A stretch of 64,000 nucleotides of DNA, taken from positions 2,411,001 through 2,475,000 of the forward strand of contig NZ_CP018799.1 of NCBI RefSeq assembly GCF_002795805.1, written 5' to 3'. Both the position numbers and the translations under genes were made by a program. Positions 19,929 to 28,014 of this stretch are shown piece by piece. Under the pieces are notes generated by a model. It worked only from the letters and a program-made list of their open reading frames with translations, did not search any database and was not told the origin of the DNA. This DNA comes from Mariprofundus aestuarium (GTDB taxonomy: Bacteria > Pseudomonadota > Zetaproteobacteria > Mariprofundales > Mariprofundaceae). How positions within the stretch are numbered: position 1 is the stretch's first letter; each line of letters starts with the position of its first letter.

Positions 19929-20491
19929 TCCTCGTTATCGACAACTACGATTCATTCACCTTCAATCTGGTGCAGTATCTCGGCGAACTGGGTGAAACCC
20001 CGCTGGTGTACCGTAATGATAAAATCACCCTTGATGAGATCGCCGAGCTTGCGCCTGACCACATTCTCGTATCACCCGGCCCACGCACACCATATGAAGC
20101 AGGCATTTCGATGGAGCTGATCAAGCGCTTCTCCGGGCAGATCCCGATCCTCGGCGTCTGCCTTGGCCATCAGTCGATATCTGCTGTCTTCGGCGGCGAG
20201 GTGATCCGCGCTCCTCGCCTGATGCACGGTAAAACAAGCCCGATCGAACACAATGGTGAAGGCGTTTTCAAAGGGCTGCCGTCACCGTTCATCGCCACAC
20301 GCTACCACTCCTTAATTGTGCCCGAGCCACTGCCCGACTGCCTGGTTAAAACAGCATGGACGCAAGAGGGTGAGTTGATGGGACTCCGTCACCGCGAACA
20401 CCCTACCTTCGGCCTCCAGTTTCACCCGGAATCGATCCTTACCGAACACGGCCACGATATGTTGAAGAACTTTCTTGAGGTGCAGGTATGA
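19925..20491 (+). CDS. trpG: anthranilate synthase component II (glutamine amidotransferase)
   Basis: A 188-residue class I amidotransferase supplying ammonia to TrpE. The Cys nucleophile lies in GVCLGHQSI (about residue 79), with the catalytic His-Glu in [12 protein letters not shown]; the oxyanion segment is SPGPRTP. The ATGA overlap with trpE indicates coupled translation. In some bacteria such a subunit also serves PabB; no pabB is in the window, so dual use cannot be judged. Confidence 0.96.
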   Translation: MILVIDNYDSFTFNLVQYLGELGETPLVYRNDKITLDEIAELAPDHILVSPGPRTPYEAGISMELIKRFSGQIPILGVCLGHQSISAVFGGEVIRAPRLMHGKTSPIEHNGEGVFKGLPSPFIATRYHSLIVPEPLPDCLVKTAWTQEGELMGLRHREHPTFGLQFHPESILTEHGHDMLKNFLEVQV

Positions 20492-20516
20492 TCTCTGTAG
20501 CGACGAGGAGCATACG

Positions 20517-21545
20517 ATGAGCTCAGGTATAGAACGGATGATCCAGCAACTGCAGGACGATGAACACATCTGCGGCAGGCTTGCCGAACTGGTATTTTCC
20601 GAGATTATGGCTGGTGAAGCCACCCCGGCTCAGATCAGCGCGGTACTTATGGGACTTTCCATCCGTGGTGAATCTGCGGAGGTGGTTGCAGGTGCGGCCA
20701 GGGCGATGCGGGCCGCGGCCACAAAGATTACCCCGAAATCAACCGGCCTGATCGACACCTGCGGAACCGGTGGCGATGGTGCCAAAACATTCAATATCTC
20801 TACTGCCGTGTCGTTTGTGGTAGCTGCCTGCGGTGTGCCGGTCGCCAAGCATGGCAATCGTGCCATGTCCTCCAAATCCGGTGCTGCAGACGTCCTTGAA
20901 GCTTTGGGTGTAAACCTGAACATCAGCCCCGAAAAGGTGGCTGAATGCATTGATGAAACCGGTATCGGCTTTCTCTTTGCCCAGCAGCTGCACCCGGCGA
21001 TGAAATATGCGGGGCCGGTTCGCCGCGAACTTGGCGTACGCACCGTTTTCAACATCCTTGGCCCCCTGACCAACCCTGCCGGTGCCGAATACCAGGTGCT
21101 TGGTGTCTTTGCCAAAGAGAAGCTGGAGCTGGTTGCAGGCGCCCTCAATGAGCTTGGCAGTTACCGCGCACTGGTCGTACATGGCCGCGACGGACTGGAT
21201 GAGATCACCACGACAAATATTACCGATGCGGTCCTGATTCAGGCTGGCCAGGAGCCAATCCGTTTTGAGATCGATCCGGCCGCCTTTGGCATGCCTTATA
21301 GCACGCCTGAAGCACTGGCCGGTGACGATGCAGAAACCAATGCCGCGATTTTGAAACATATTTTTGCAGGCCAGGCCGGTGCCGGCCGCGACATCGTACT
21401 GCTCAATGCGGCAGCAGCCCTCTGGGTGGCGGGCAAAGTAGATGGCATCGGCGATGGCATCGCCATGGCTGCTAACGCCATTGATTCTGGCCGCGTCACT
21501 GAAACACTGAACAAACTGATCGCCTTCACCCAGAGCGCAACATGA
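20517..21545 (+). CDS. trpD: anthranilate phosphoribosyltransferase
   Basis: A 342-residue enzyme joining anthranilate to PRPP. Motifs: the glycine-rich DTCGTGGDG for pyrophosphate, KHGNRAMSSKSGAADVLEALG, NILGPLTNPA and VVHGRDGLDEI. The start at 20517 is preceded by GAGGAG; the frame is open to 20475 but that region overlaps trpG. The 3' end overlaps trpC by 4 bases. Confidence 0.97.
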   Translation: MSSGIERMIQQLQDDEHICGRLAELVFSEIMAGEATPAQISAVLMGLSIRGESAEVVAGAARAMRAAATKITPKSTGLIDTCGTGGDGAKTFNISTAVSFVVAACGVPVAKHGNRAMSSKSGAADVLEALGVNLNISPEKVAECIDETGIGFLFAQQLHPAMKYAGPVRRELGVRTVFNILGPLTNPAGAEYQVLGVFAKEKLELVAGALNELGSYRALVVHGRDGLDEITTTNITDAVLIQAGQEPIRFEIDPAAFGMPYSTPEALAGDDAETNAAILKHIFAGQAGAGRDIVLLNAAAALWVAGKVDGIGDGIAMAANAIDSGRVTETLNKLIAFTQSAT

Positions 21546-22327
21546 GCTCAATCCTTAACGAAATCGCCGAATACAAACGCGGCTGGGTATCCGCATGCAA
21601 ACAGCAGCGCTCCGAAACAGAGCTTTTGCAGCTGGCTGCTGCTCGTAAACCCATCGACTTTGCCGGCGCGCTAGTAGACAAGATTTCAGCGCATAATAAC
21701 GCCGTAATCGCCGAGGTGAAAAAAGCGAGTCCCTCCAAGGGCATCATCCGCCCCGACTTCGATCCGGTTGCCATTGCCAGAAGCTATGATGATGGTGGTG
21801 CAACCTGCCTCTCCGTACTCACCGATGTGAAATATTTCCAGGGTGATGATGCCTATGTGACGGCCATTCGGAATGCGGTGTCAATACCGATCCTGCGCAA
21901 GGACTTCATGCTTGATACCTACCAGGTCATCGAAGCCAAGGCGATGGGTGCCGATGCGATTCTGGTGATTCTGGCCATGCTCGATGATGCACTGGCTGCA
22001 GAACTGACTGCCTGTGCGCATGAATTGGGACTAAGTGTGCTGCCGGAAGTACACAATGGTGAAGAGCTTGAACGCGCCCTGAAACTTGATACACAGCTGA
22101 TCGGCATCAATAACCGCAACCTGCACACCTTCGACACCACACTGGATACGACTATCTCACTGCTGGATCAGATTGATGGGGAGAGAACAGTCATTACCGA
22201 ATCCGGCATCTTCACACCGAATGACATCCGACTGATGAATGAAAACAGTGTCTACGGATTTCTGATCGGCGAGTCACTGATGCGCCAGACTGATCCAGGC
22301 AAGGCACTCGCAACTCTTATCGCATAA
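21542..22327 (+). CDS. trpC: indole-3-glycerol phosphate synthase
   Basis: A 261-residue TIM-barrel enzyme of tryptophan synthesis. Motifs: VIAEVKKASPSKG with the catalytic Lys, LSVLTDVKYFQG, PILRKDFMLDTYQV, IGINNRNLHTF, and TESGIFTPNDI with the late Glu-Ser-Gly phosphate site. It is not fused to TrpF. It ends the trpEGDC run; trpF, trpB and trpA are not adjacent and must lie elsewhere. Confidence 0.97.
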   Translation: MSSILNEIAEYKRGWVSACKQQRSETELLQLAAARKPIDFAGALVDKISAHNNAVIAEVKKASPSKGIIRPDFDPVAIARSYDDGGATCLSVLTDVKYFQGDDAYVTAIRNAVSIPILRKDFMLDTYQVIEAKAMGADAILVILAMLDDALAAELTACAHELGLSVLPEVHNGEELERALKLDTQLIGINNRNLHTFDTTLDTTISLLDQIDGERTVITESGIFTPNDIRLMNENSVYGFLIGESLMRQTDPGKALATLIA

Positions 22328-22371
22328 CTATTTTTACAGGCCAATGAGGAGGGATCAGCTGCGGGCTTCCC

Positions 22372-23025
22372 TTATGGGTTGCCAGCTGGATTCCGCATCA
22401 GTTGTTCACCAACAGCCGCAAACAACTCTTCTGATACATTACGCTTGAGCTTCCTGTCCACCCACTGGCTGTTTTCATACTCCTGCCCAATGACACGCAC
22501 CTCAAGCCCAGCCTTGTCTCCAGAATCAACCAGAACACGCAAGAGGAACCTGTGGCGCGTATAACCTACGATGGAGGGTACGAGGCTCGGGTTATTGTCT
22601 CCTGCACGAACCCAGTCTGATGTGATAATGCCATTGGGTGAATCCACTATATCAACAGGAATGTTCAGCGAATACATCGCATCCGCGGATGCCGAAAAAA
22701 GTTGACCCGGTTGTGCAGAGTAAAAACGGTTCTCCAGAGTTACCGCTCTGCCCTCCAGCATCCGGCTAAACTTATCTGGAAGTGCTCCTGCACGGGCTCC
22801 AACTCTCCCAGCCATAGGTATTTCATACTCAGTCTTAGCTACCTGCGACACCTTTTGAGGCTTTACAGCTTCGGTGTCCGACACCTCTAAAGCATGATCC
22901 TGTTGAGTCTGGCCACCGCCAGTCTCCCACAGCAGTTTCGGCATACTGCTGCACGCAGTGAGCGTCAAAACAATTAGTGATAATAGAAGGCCGTGAACTG
23001 TATATCTCATAGCTGTGGATTCCAT
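22372..23025 (-). CDS. BamC/NlpB-like lipoprotein, paralogue A
   Basis: A 217-residue lipoprotein with a hydrophobic leader and lipobox LTAC, mature start CSSMPKLLW. The following domain has the BamC-like pattern: a Pro-rich linker, a helix-grip start (ENRFYSAQPGQLFSASADAM), PNGIITSDWVRAGD, then RHRFLLRVLVDSG and LEVRVIGQEY strands, and a closing amphipathic helix. E. coli BamC, a BAM-complex lipoprotein, has the same T-T-D-W-V pattern but two such domains; this protein has one. GGAGG precedes the ATG at 23025. An inner Met at 23010 aligns with the start of paralogue C, so the exact start is uncertain. Confidence 0.75.
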   Translation of the reverse strand: MESTAMRYTVHGLLLSLIVLTLTACSSMPKLLWETGGGQTQQDHALEVSDTEAVKPQKVSQVAKTEYEIPMAGRVGARAGALPDKFSRMLEGRAVTLENRFYSAQPGQLFSASADAMYSLNIPVDIVDSPNGIITSDWVRAGDNNPSLVPSIVGYTRHRFLLRVLVDSGDKAGLEVRVIGQEYENSQWVDRKLKRNVSEELFAAVGEQLMRNPAGNP

Positions 23026-23130
23026 CCACTCATAGCCTCCGGGTCAAGGGGCGCATAACAAGCAAAAGCATGTTGGAGAACAAATACCAGAGTGGCACCA
23101 TGCTGTAGTAATGAGAAAACCATACTCCAG

Positions 23131-23838
23131 TTACCTGGCTGGCTCTGCCTCAGCAGAGACTGTCGGAGGCGGAATTCGGCCGACCTGCTTCTCGACTGCA
23201 CCGAAGAGCTCATCACTTCTATTAGGGAGACTTCGCTTATTGACCCAATGACTGTTCTGATATCCTTGGGTAAGCAGGCGCACCTCAAGCCTGCTGCGGT
23301 ATGCCTCCCCCCCTTTCAACTTGAAGACACGCACAATAAATCGGTATCGGATCACCTTGATAGCACCACTCATCCCAATAGAGCCCATCATCACGTCCGA
23401 AAAGCCTTCCTGACCCTTCCTGACCCAGTCCGTGGTGATAATTCCGCTTGGTGAATCTACCGAATTGACCGGCAGGTTCAGCAGGGTCATCGCATCGACT
23501 ACCGACGATAGCAGCTGCCCCGGTTGTATTTTATAAAGGCGTGCACTCAGCGCTACTGGCTTGCCAGCTACCGCCTCAGCATACCTCTCAGGAAGCGGAG
23601 CAGCACTTGCAGTCAACTCGACACCCTTCTCGGCCACGGGCAAGTCAAGCTCACCCTTAAGCTCAGGAGGAAGTTCAAGTGGAGCGCGAGTTGCAACCTT
23701 TCCGGATGTGGTGGCTACGCCGCTGCTCTCATCAGTATCCCAGAACATCTTGGGCATACTGCTGCATGCAGAAAGGGAGATAAGCATAGAACATAACAGG
23801 AGGTAGCGATCAAAATGTCTCATAAATTCGGATTCCAT
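23131..23838 (-). CDS. BamC/NlpB-like lipoprotein, paralogue B
   Basis: A 235-residue paralogue of the neighbours on both sides, with lipobox LSAC and mature start CSSMPKMFW. The core reads ARLYKIQPGQLLSSVVDAM, SPSGIITTDWVRKG, RYRFIVRVFKLKGG, LEVRLLTQGYQNSHWV. Relative to paralogue A it has an insertion before the RYRF strand. The sequence just upstream (TTGACCCGGAGGC ... TGGATGGAATCC) is nearly the same as upstream of paralogue A, so the duplication included the translation-initiation region. Ser at +2 predicts outer-membrane sorting by the Lol rule. Confidence 0.75.
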   Translation of the reverse strand: MESEFMRHFDRYLLLCSMLISLSACSSMPKMFWDTDESSGVATTSGKVATRAPLELPPELKGELDLPVAEKGVELTASAAPLPERYAEAVAGKPVALSARLYKIQPGQLLSSVVDAMTLLNLPVNSVDSPSGIITTDWVRKGQEGFSDVMMGSIGMSGAIKVIRYRFIVRVFKLKGGEAYRSRLEVRLLTQGYQNSHWVNKRSLPNRSDELFGAVEKQVGRIPPPTVSAEAEPAR

Positions 23839-23912
23839 CCATTCGTCGCCTCCGGGTCAAGCGACACATTGCATTGACAGCAGTCAATCATGACTTAGAG
23901 CATCATATCCGG

Positions 23913-24548
23913 CTATCTGGGGGAGATCCGCCCTGTTTTGCCATGCATGCGGCCAAGCTGTAGTTCAACCTCGCCAAACAGGCCTGCCCCATCCGACATA
24001 TGTGTTCGCGTATTAACCCAGCTCTGGCCTTGATACGCCTGGTTGAGTATACGCACCTCAAGCCGGCTTTTCTGCTGCCCCCCCTGCAGACTAAAGATTC
24101 GCAGAATATAGCGGTGGCGCGTCGCCTTCGGTGAAGAGTCACCCAGAAGATTCTCTAAAATGCCTTTACCTTCCGGCATCTTCCTGATCCAGCCCGAGAT
24201 AATAGTACCACTAGGCAAATCAGCTGAGGTTACTGGAATATTCAATGATGCCATCGCCTTATCTGCTACTGAGAAGAGATGACGAGCATCTACATTGTAT
24301 TGACGTGCGTGAACTGCAACCGCATTACCCGCCACAGCCTGACTATAACCATCCGGTATCTGGCTTGTATCCGTACTGGTTGCTTCTATCAGTGTCGGCG
24401 GCACATCGAGAGGGAGATCATCACCCGATGCATAATCGGGCCGGCCTGTCCCTTCATCATGGCTCCAGAATAGCTTGGGCATGCTGTCGCAGCCTGCCAT
24501 TGAAAATAGCAGCGAAATGATAAGAAGGGGGCGAACGATGTTTTTCAT
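23913..24548 (-). CDS. BamC/NlpB-like lipoprotein, paralogue C (Asp at +2)
   Basis: A 211-residue paralogue, nearest to cyc2. Lipobox MAGC and mature start CDSMPKLFW, so Asp follows the lipidated Cys; in E. coli Asp+2 retains lipoproteins in the inner membrane. A BamC-like Pro-rich segment DLPLDVPPTL precedes the domain: ARQYNVDARHLFSVADKAM, PSGTIISGWIRK, RHRYILRIFSLQGG, LEVRILNQAYQGQSWVNTR. In place of TTDWV it has ISGWI, the most diverged of the three. It starts 160 bases beyond the cyc2 stop, behind two terminators, so it probably has its own promoter or relies on read-through. Confidence 0.75.
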   Translation of the reverse strand: MKNIVRPLLIISLLFSMAGCDSMPKLFWSHDEGTGRPDYASGDDLPLDVPPTLIEATSTDTSQIPDGYSQAVAGNAVAVHARQYNVDARHLFSVADKAMASLNIPVTSADLPSGTIISGWIRKMPEGKGILENLLGDSSPKATRHRYILRIFSLQGGQQKSRLEVRILNQAYQGQSWVNTRTHMSDGAGLFGEVELQLGRMHGKTGRISPR

Positions 24549-24610
24549 GGAGCGGGATTCCAGCCCATGGCTTGCGATAGGTCAAGCATGGCCTCATCGG
24601 CATTTTGAAA

Positions 24611-24647
24611 TAAAAAAAAAAGAGGAGGGCCGAAGCCCCCCTCTCTT
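24611..24647 (-). terminator. second of two tandem UUCG-loop terminators after cyc2
   Basis: On the minus strand the arms AGAGGGGGGC and GCCCTCCTCT close a TTCG tetraloop (stem 24621-24644 region) and are followed by a long T run. One pair is a G-U wobble on the minus strand but a mismatch on the plus strand, which fixes the direction. Confidence 0.9.
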
Positions 24648-24650
24648 AGA

Positions 24651-24681
24651 GAAAAAAAGAGGGAGGCCGAAGCCTCCCTCT
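24651..24681 (-). terminator. first of two tandem UUCG-loop terminators after cyc2
   Basis: Perfect 10-bp stem: on the minus strand AGAGGGAGGC, loop TTCG, GCCTCCCTCT (24681 down to 24658), then seven T residues. It lies 28 bases past the cyc2 stop. The UUCG loop makes it unusually stable. Confidence 0.93.
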
Positions 24682-24708
24682 CTAGACACTAGACTTTGAA
24701 GTCCGCTA

Positions 24709-25926
24709 TTACAGCAGTGCTTCGATGTCGATAGTAGTAGTCTTCGTAGTAGAAGAACCACCAGCTACGAGAGTAGTCTTAGCATTCTTGTAGATCAGAG
24801 CCAGTACGAAGTTCTGATAAACTTCATATTCAGCACCAACAGTCCACTGCGCCAGTTTACGAGCGCCGTTTTTCAGCTGACCAATACCAGCCATAGCAAC
24901 GATTGTGTGGGTAGGCTTAACGTGTGCACGGAAAGAGTAACCCTTATCAGCAGTCAGAGCTGGGTTGAACAGGTTAAGCTTAGTTGCAGTAGACGCAGCA
25001 GCGTTTGCATAGTCAGCATAAACACCGATACCGATGTCGCCGATTTCGCCCTGAAGCTGTCCATCAATCATCCATTTCTTCATAGCTAGGGTATTACCAG
25101 GTGCGGCCAGTGCAGTAGTAGTCTGCAGGTTACCGGTATTACCGCTAGTGATGCCGAAACCAATACCTGCTTCCATGCCGCCAACTTCAGGAGTTACGAA
25201 CACACGTGCAGATGGAGCCAGTTTCCAACCGTTACCAACACCACCGACTGCAGCTGCAGTACCAGTGATCAGGGAAACAGAAGCGTTAACCAGTTCGTTA
25301 CCATAGTAGAAGCCTACGCCGCCAGTACCGCCAGCGTTACCAGAAAGCTGGTTAGAAGCTGAGATAGACTTGCCGCCCAGAAGGCCACCGTGCTGACCGA
25401 AAGTAGAACCACCTTCCAGAGCATAAGTTTCGCCGAAGCCAGAGTTAAAGATAGAAACACCAACTTTACCGCCACCAGCATCGATAGCGTGAGACAGCTT
25501 GAAGTTAGCGAAAGTTCCGTCGTATTCTACGAAAGTACCAGTGTTGGTGCCAACACGGCCACCGAAGATCAGTACAGCATCAGCTGGGATGGTTGCAGTC
25601 TTAGTCGTAGTAGATGCGCCACCAGTAGTGGAAGTGGTGCTAGATACGAAGTTAGGACGCAGAACCAGAGTCATGTTTACTGATGAAGTGATAGACATGT
25701 GGTCATCTTCAACCAGAGCCTGCTCACCAACGTCAGTCAGTGCGCCCTGTTTGAATGAGCGACCGAACGCGTTCAGCGCTGGGAAGCTAAGGTGGTGACA
25801 TGCCAAGCAAGCAGCACCAGTCTGGCGTGCAAACGCCGGAATTGCTTCAGAAGTGGTTGGAGCAACTGCAACAGCAGAAACAGCAACAACAGCGAAAGCA
25901 GCAGCAGAAAGAAGCATCTTCTTCAT
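24709..25926 (-). CDS. cyc2: Cyc2-like outer-membrane cytochrome-porin fusion
   Basis: A 405-residue protein with a signal peptide (cleavage about SEA-28/IPAF) and one haem c site, CLACH at residues 40-44, set in IPAFARQTGAACLACHH followed by FPALNAFGRSFK. This arrangement is typical of Cyc2-family iron oxidases of acidophilic and neutrophilic iron oxidisers. The rest (about 60-405) is Gly/Ala/Thr/Ser-rich with alternating amphipathic strands, consistent with a 14-18 strand beta-barrel. Only one CxxCH is present and there is no large multihaem region, unlike MtoA/MtrA. Expected role: accept electrons from Fe(II) at the cell surface and pass them inward. Codon use is visibly more biased than in neighbours and a double terminator follows, suggesting very high expression. 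Confidence 0.85.
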   Translation of the reverse strand: MKKMLLSAAAFAVVAVSAVAVAPTTSEAIPAFARQTGAACLACHHLSFPALNAFGRSFKQGALTDVGEQALVEDDHMSITSSVNMTLVLRPNFVSSTTSTTGGASTTTKTATIPADAVLIFGGRVGTNTGTFVEYDGTFANFKLSHAIDAGGGKVGVSIFNSGFGETYALEGGSTFGQHGGLLGGKSISASNQLSGNAGGTGGVGFYYGNELVNASVSLITGTAAAVGGVGNGWKLAPSARVFVTPEVGGMEAGIGFGITSGNTGNLQTTTALAAPGNTLAMKKWMIDGQLQGEIGDIGIGVYADYANAAASTATKLNLFNPALTADKGYSFRAHVKPTHTIVAMAGIGQLKNGARKLAQWTVGAEYEVYQNFVLALIYKNAKTTLVAGGSSTTKTTTIDIEALL

Positions 25927-26045
25927 GTTGTGATATCCTCGTAAAAAATTATTTGACCCCGTGGAGCCAGTGCAAATGTTTCCATCCTTTAGTGTAGAAG
26001 CAGTGTTATCCGCTTCCCCCCACGGGATGATGTTGCGAACATTGC

Positions 26046-26059
26046 GTGATCCAGGTCAC
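26046..26059. promoter_or_regulatory. CRP/FNR-type dyad GTGA-N6-TCAC
   Basis: GTGATCCAGGTCAC has the half-site arrangement recognised by CRP-family regulators, though the outer TG/CA bases of the full consensus are not both present. It lies 120 bases upstream of the cyc2 start codon. Confidence 0.35.
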
Positions 26060-26083
26060 TGGGTCAACACGGCACACCCAACG

Positions 26084-26100
26084 TGTGTCATTTTGACACA
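26084..26100. promoter_or_regulatory. perfect 17-base palindromic operator candidate
   Basis: TGTGTCA-TTT-TGACACA is a perfect 7-base inverted repeat with a 3-base centre, in the intergenic region 158 bases before cyc2 and 223 bases before the sulfotransferase. The right half contains TTGACA, a consensus -35, on the plus strand, so a bound protein could block that promoter. Confidence 0.5.
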
Positions 26101-26322
26101 AACAATCAAGTTCAGATATCTGGGCTTGTGCGTTATGCCTTCTCAAACATGGAAAAAAACCATGGGTGCGCATTCACTGGGGCGATTTAGTGCCTTGTAT
26201 ATATAAATGGAGCACTTTGATTGGGAGCATCTAATAAGTACTCTGTTACGCATTCGGGTCCTCTCTGTTAATTAGTTGATGCGTTTGAAACAAGCAGTAA
26301 AGTTACCAACGCGAGGGACAAC

Positions 26323-28014
26323 ATGGCTGTAACAATCAAACTTTCAAATAACAAGAAGCGGCAACTGACTGCTTTAGCCGAACAGGCGGTTGGCCTTGCA
26401 AAAAATGGCCATCATCCTGCCGCCCTCAAAATTTGCGCCAAGGCCGATGTGCTGTACAGGGATCATCCAGACACCATGTATGCACGTGGATTAATCGCCG
26501 CCCTGCAACGCGACAACACCAAAGCCATCGAGTGGTTTGAGCGTGCCTGTCACGCCGCGCCAAAACGACTGGAATTTATGGTAAATTACGCCGGCTGTTT
26601 GTTAATGAATGAGCAGGAAGAACAAGCAGCCGAGATTTACCCTAAGATACTGGCTAAATCACCGCGCCTGTTTGAGGCAGTCTACGGATATGGCGTGGCA
26701 CTCGAGGCCATTGGGGAATTCCAGCATGCTTTACAGGTATTTGAAAAGGCACTGAGCCTGGACCCACGAAATATTAAGCTGATTCAAAAAGTGGCAGACA
26801 TGCGCAATGACTTCGCTGAAACCAAAGACACAATGACATTGCTTGAAAAAGCGCACTCTATAGCACCAGACAATGCCCAAATACTGTATGATATGGGTAT
26901 ATATCTTGTTCAGCAGGGTGAGCTTAAAGCAGCCCGGATTCATTTTCGCAAAGCACTGACTCTCGATCCTGAGTACGTTAAAGCATTGGGAGTTCTGATC
27001 AACAGCGGTCGTTATGACCAGCGGGATGAAGACCTAGCACAGATGCGTAAACTCTATAGTCAGTCAGAGCACATGAGTGAACAACAGGCAATTTCTGCCT
27101 TTGTACTCGGCAAAGCAGCCGATAGCGCCAAGGAGTACGATCAAGCCTTTGCCTATTGGGCGGAAGCCAATCATCTGCATAGACAGTTTATACGCTATGA
27201 TGAAGCAGAACAGGAAACCATGCACCAAGCGGCCATGGAAGCATTCACTGCCCAACGTTTCAGCGAACCCGTCAGTATAGAGACAAGTAAAGCGGCCCCA
27301 ATATTTATCGCTGGCACGCCTCGCTGTGGCTCCACTTTGCTGGAACAAGCACTATCTCGCCATCCGGCATTACAGGCTTCAGGTGAAATGTATGCCATGC
27401 AGCAATCCATCGTCGGTCGAAAACGTAAAGTATGCAATGCCGATCTTATCAAAAAACTGAAAACATTGGATGATAAGGAAATGGCGGATGTAGGCAAAGA
27501 GTACGAGCGGCGAATATTACACGAGTACGGACTCCAAGGGAGAGTGCTCGACAAAACACTGAACAATTATATGTATGCAGGTCTGATTGCCAGAGCCCTG
27601 CCACGGGCTCGCATTATCCACATCAAGCGAGAACCCATGGCCGCCTGCCTCTCCATGTACCAAGAGAACTTCGCAGGCTCTTTACCATATGCATTTGATC
27701 TCGATGAATTGGGACGTCAGTACATTCGATATCAAAAACTGATGCAGCACTGGCGCGAGGTATTGCCTGCCGGGGTGATGCTGGAGACAAGCTATGAAGA
27801 TCTGGTAAGCACACCAGAAGCAGAACTGCGCCGCCTGCTGGAAGGGTGTGGTCTGGAATGGCATGAGGATTGCCTGAGTTCACATAAATCCAAAGGCGTG
27901 GTAACCACAGCTAGCATATTCCAGGTACGTAAGCCTATGCATCAGAAATCTGTGGCGCGCTGGAAGCACTATGAAAAGCAGCTGGCACCACTCAGAAAAC
28001 TTATTAACGGGTAG
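26323..28014 (+). CDS. TPR-repeat sulfotransferase, paralogue 1
   Basis: A 563-residue fusion. Residues about 1-260 are tetratricopeptide-like helices (PAALKICAKADVLYRDHPDT, ALQVFEKALSLDPRNIKL, AARIHFRKALTLDPEYVKAL). Residues about 325-560 are a sulfotransferase domain with the PAPS 5'-phosphosulfate loop GTPRCGSTLLEQ (from residue 331), the 3'-phosphate segment IIHIKREPMAACLSMY and a C-terminal KPMHQKSVARWKHYEKQLAP. Such proteins transfer sulfate from PAPS to a carbohydrate or protein hydroxyl; the acceptor is unknown. No signal peptide, so cytoplasmic. It is divergent from cyc2 and followed by a paralogue. The GAGGG upstream supports the start. Confidence 0.85.
   Translation: MAVTIKLSNNKKRQLTALAEQAVGLAKNGHHPAALKICAKADVLYRDHPDTMYARGLIAALQRDNTKAIEWFERACHAAPKRLEFMVNYAGCLLMNEQEEQAAEIYPKILAKSPRLFEAVYGYGVALEAIGEFQHALQVFEKALSLDPRNIKLIQKVADMRNDFAETKDTMTLLEKAHSIAPDNAQILYDMGIYLVQQGELKAARIHFRKALTLDPEYVKALGVLINSGRYDQRDEDLAQMRKLYSQSEHMSEQQAISAFVLGKAADSAKEYDQAFAYWAEANHLHRQFIRYDEAEQETMHQAAMEAFTAQRFSEPVSIETSKAAPIFIAGTPRCGSTLLEQALSRHPALQASGEMYAMQQSIVGRKRKVCNADLIKKLKTLDDKEMADVGKEYERRILHEYGLQGRVLDKTLNNYMYAGLIARALPRARIIHIKREPMAACLSMYQENFAGSLPYAFDLDELGRQYIRYQKLMQHWREVLPAGVMLETSYEDLVSTPEAELRRLLEGCGLEWHEDCLSSHKSKGVVTTASIFQVRKPMHQKSVARWKHYEKQLAPLRKLING

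Larger units (their letters stand above)
25927..26322. promoter_or_regulatory. 396-base divergent control region between cyc2 and TPR-sulfotransferase 1
   Basis: No gene fits here. On the minus side GAGG lies 12 bases before the cyc2 ATG, and CCCGTGG/CCACGGG repeats at about 25958 and 26020 could fold the cyc2 leader. Further up are a GTGA-N6-TCAC dyad (26046-26059) and a perfect 7-3-7 palindrome (26084-26100). On the plus side an AT-rich TATATATAAAT stretch (26198-26208) could be a -10 region for the sulfotransferase. Neither transcription start can be fixed by eye. Confidence 0.6.

Noticed and set aside
24611-24690. Short repeated palindromes suggesting a CRISPR-like or REP array
   Set aside because: Only two copies, each with a T run on the same strand directly after cyc2; they are terminators. 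No spacers or cas genes.
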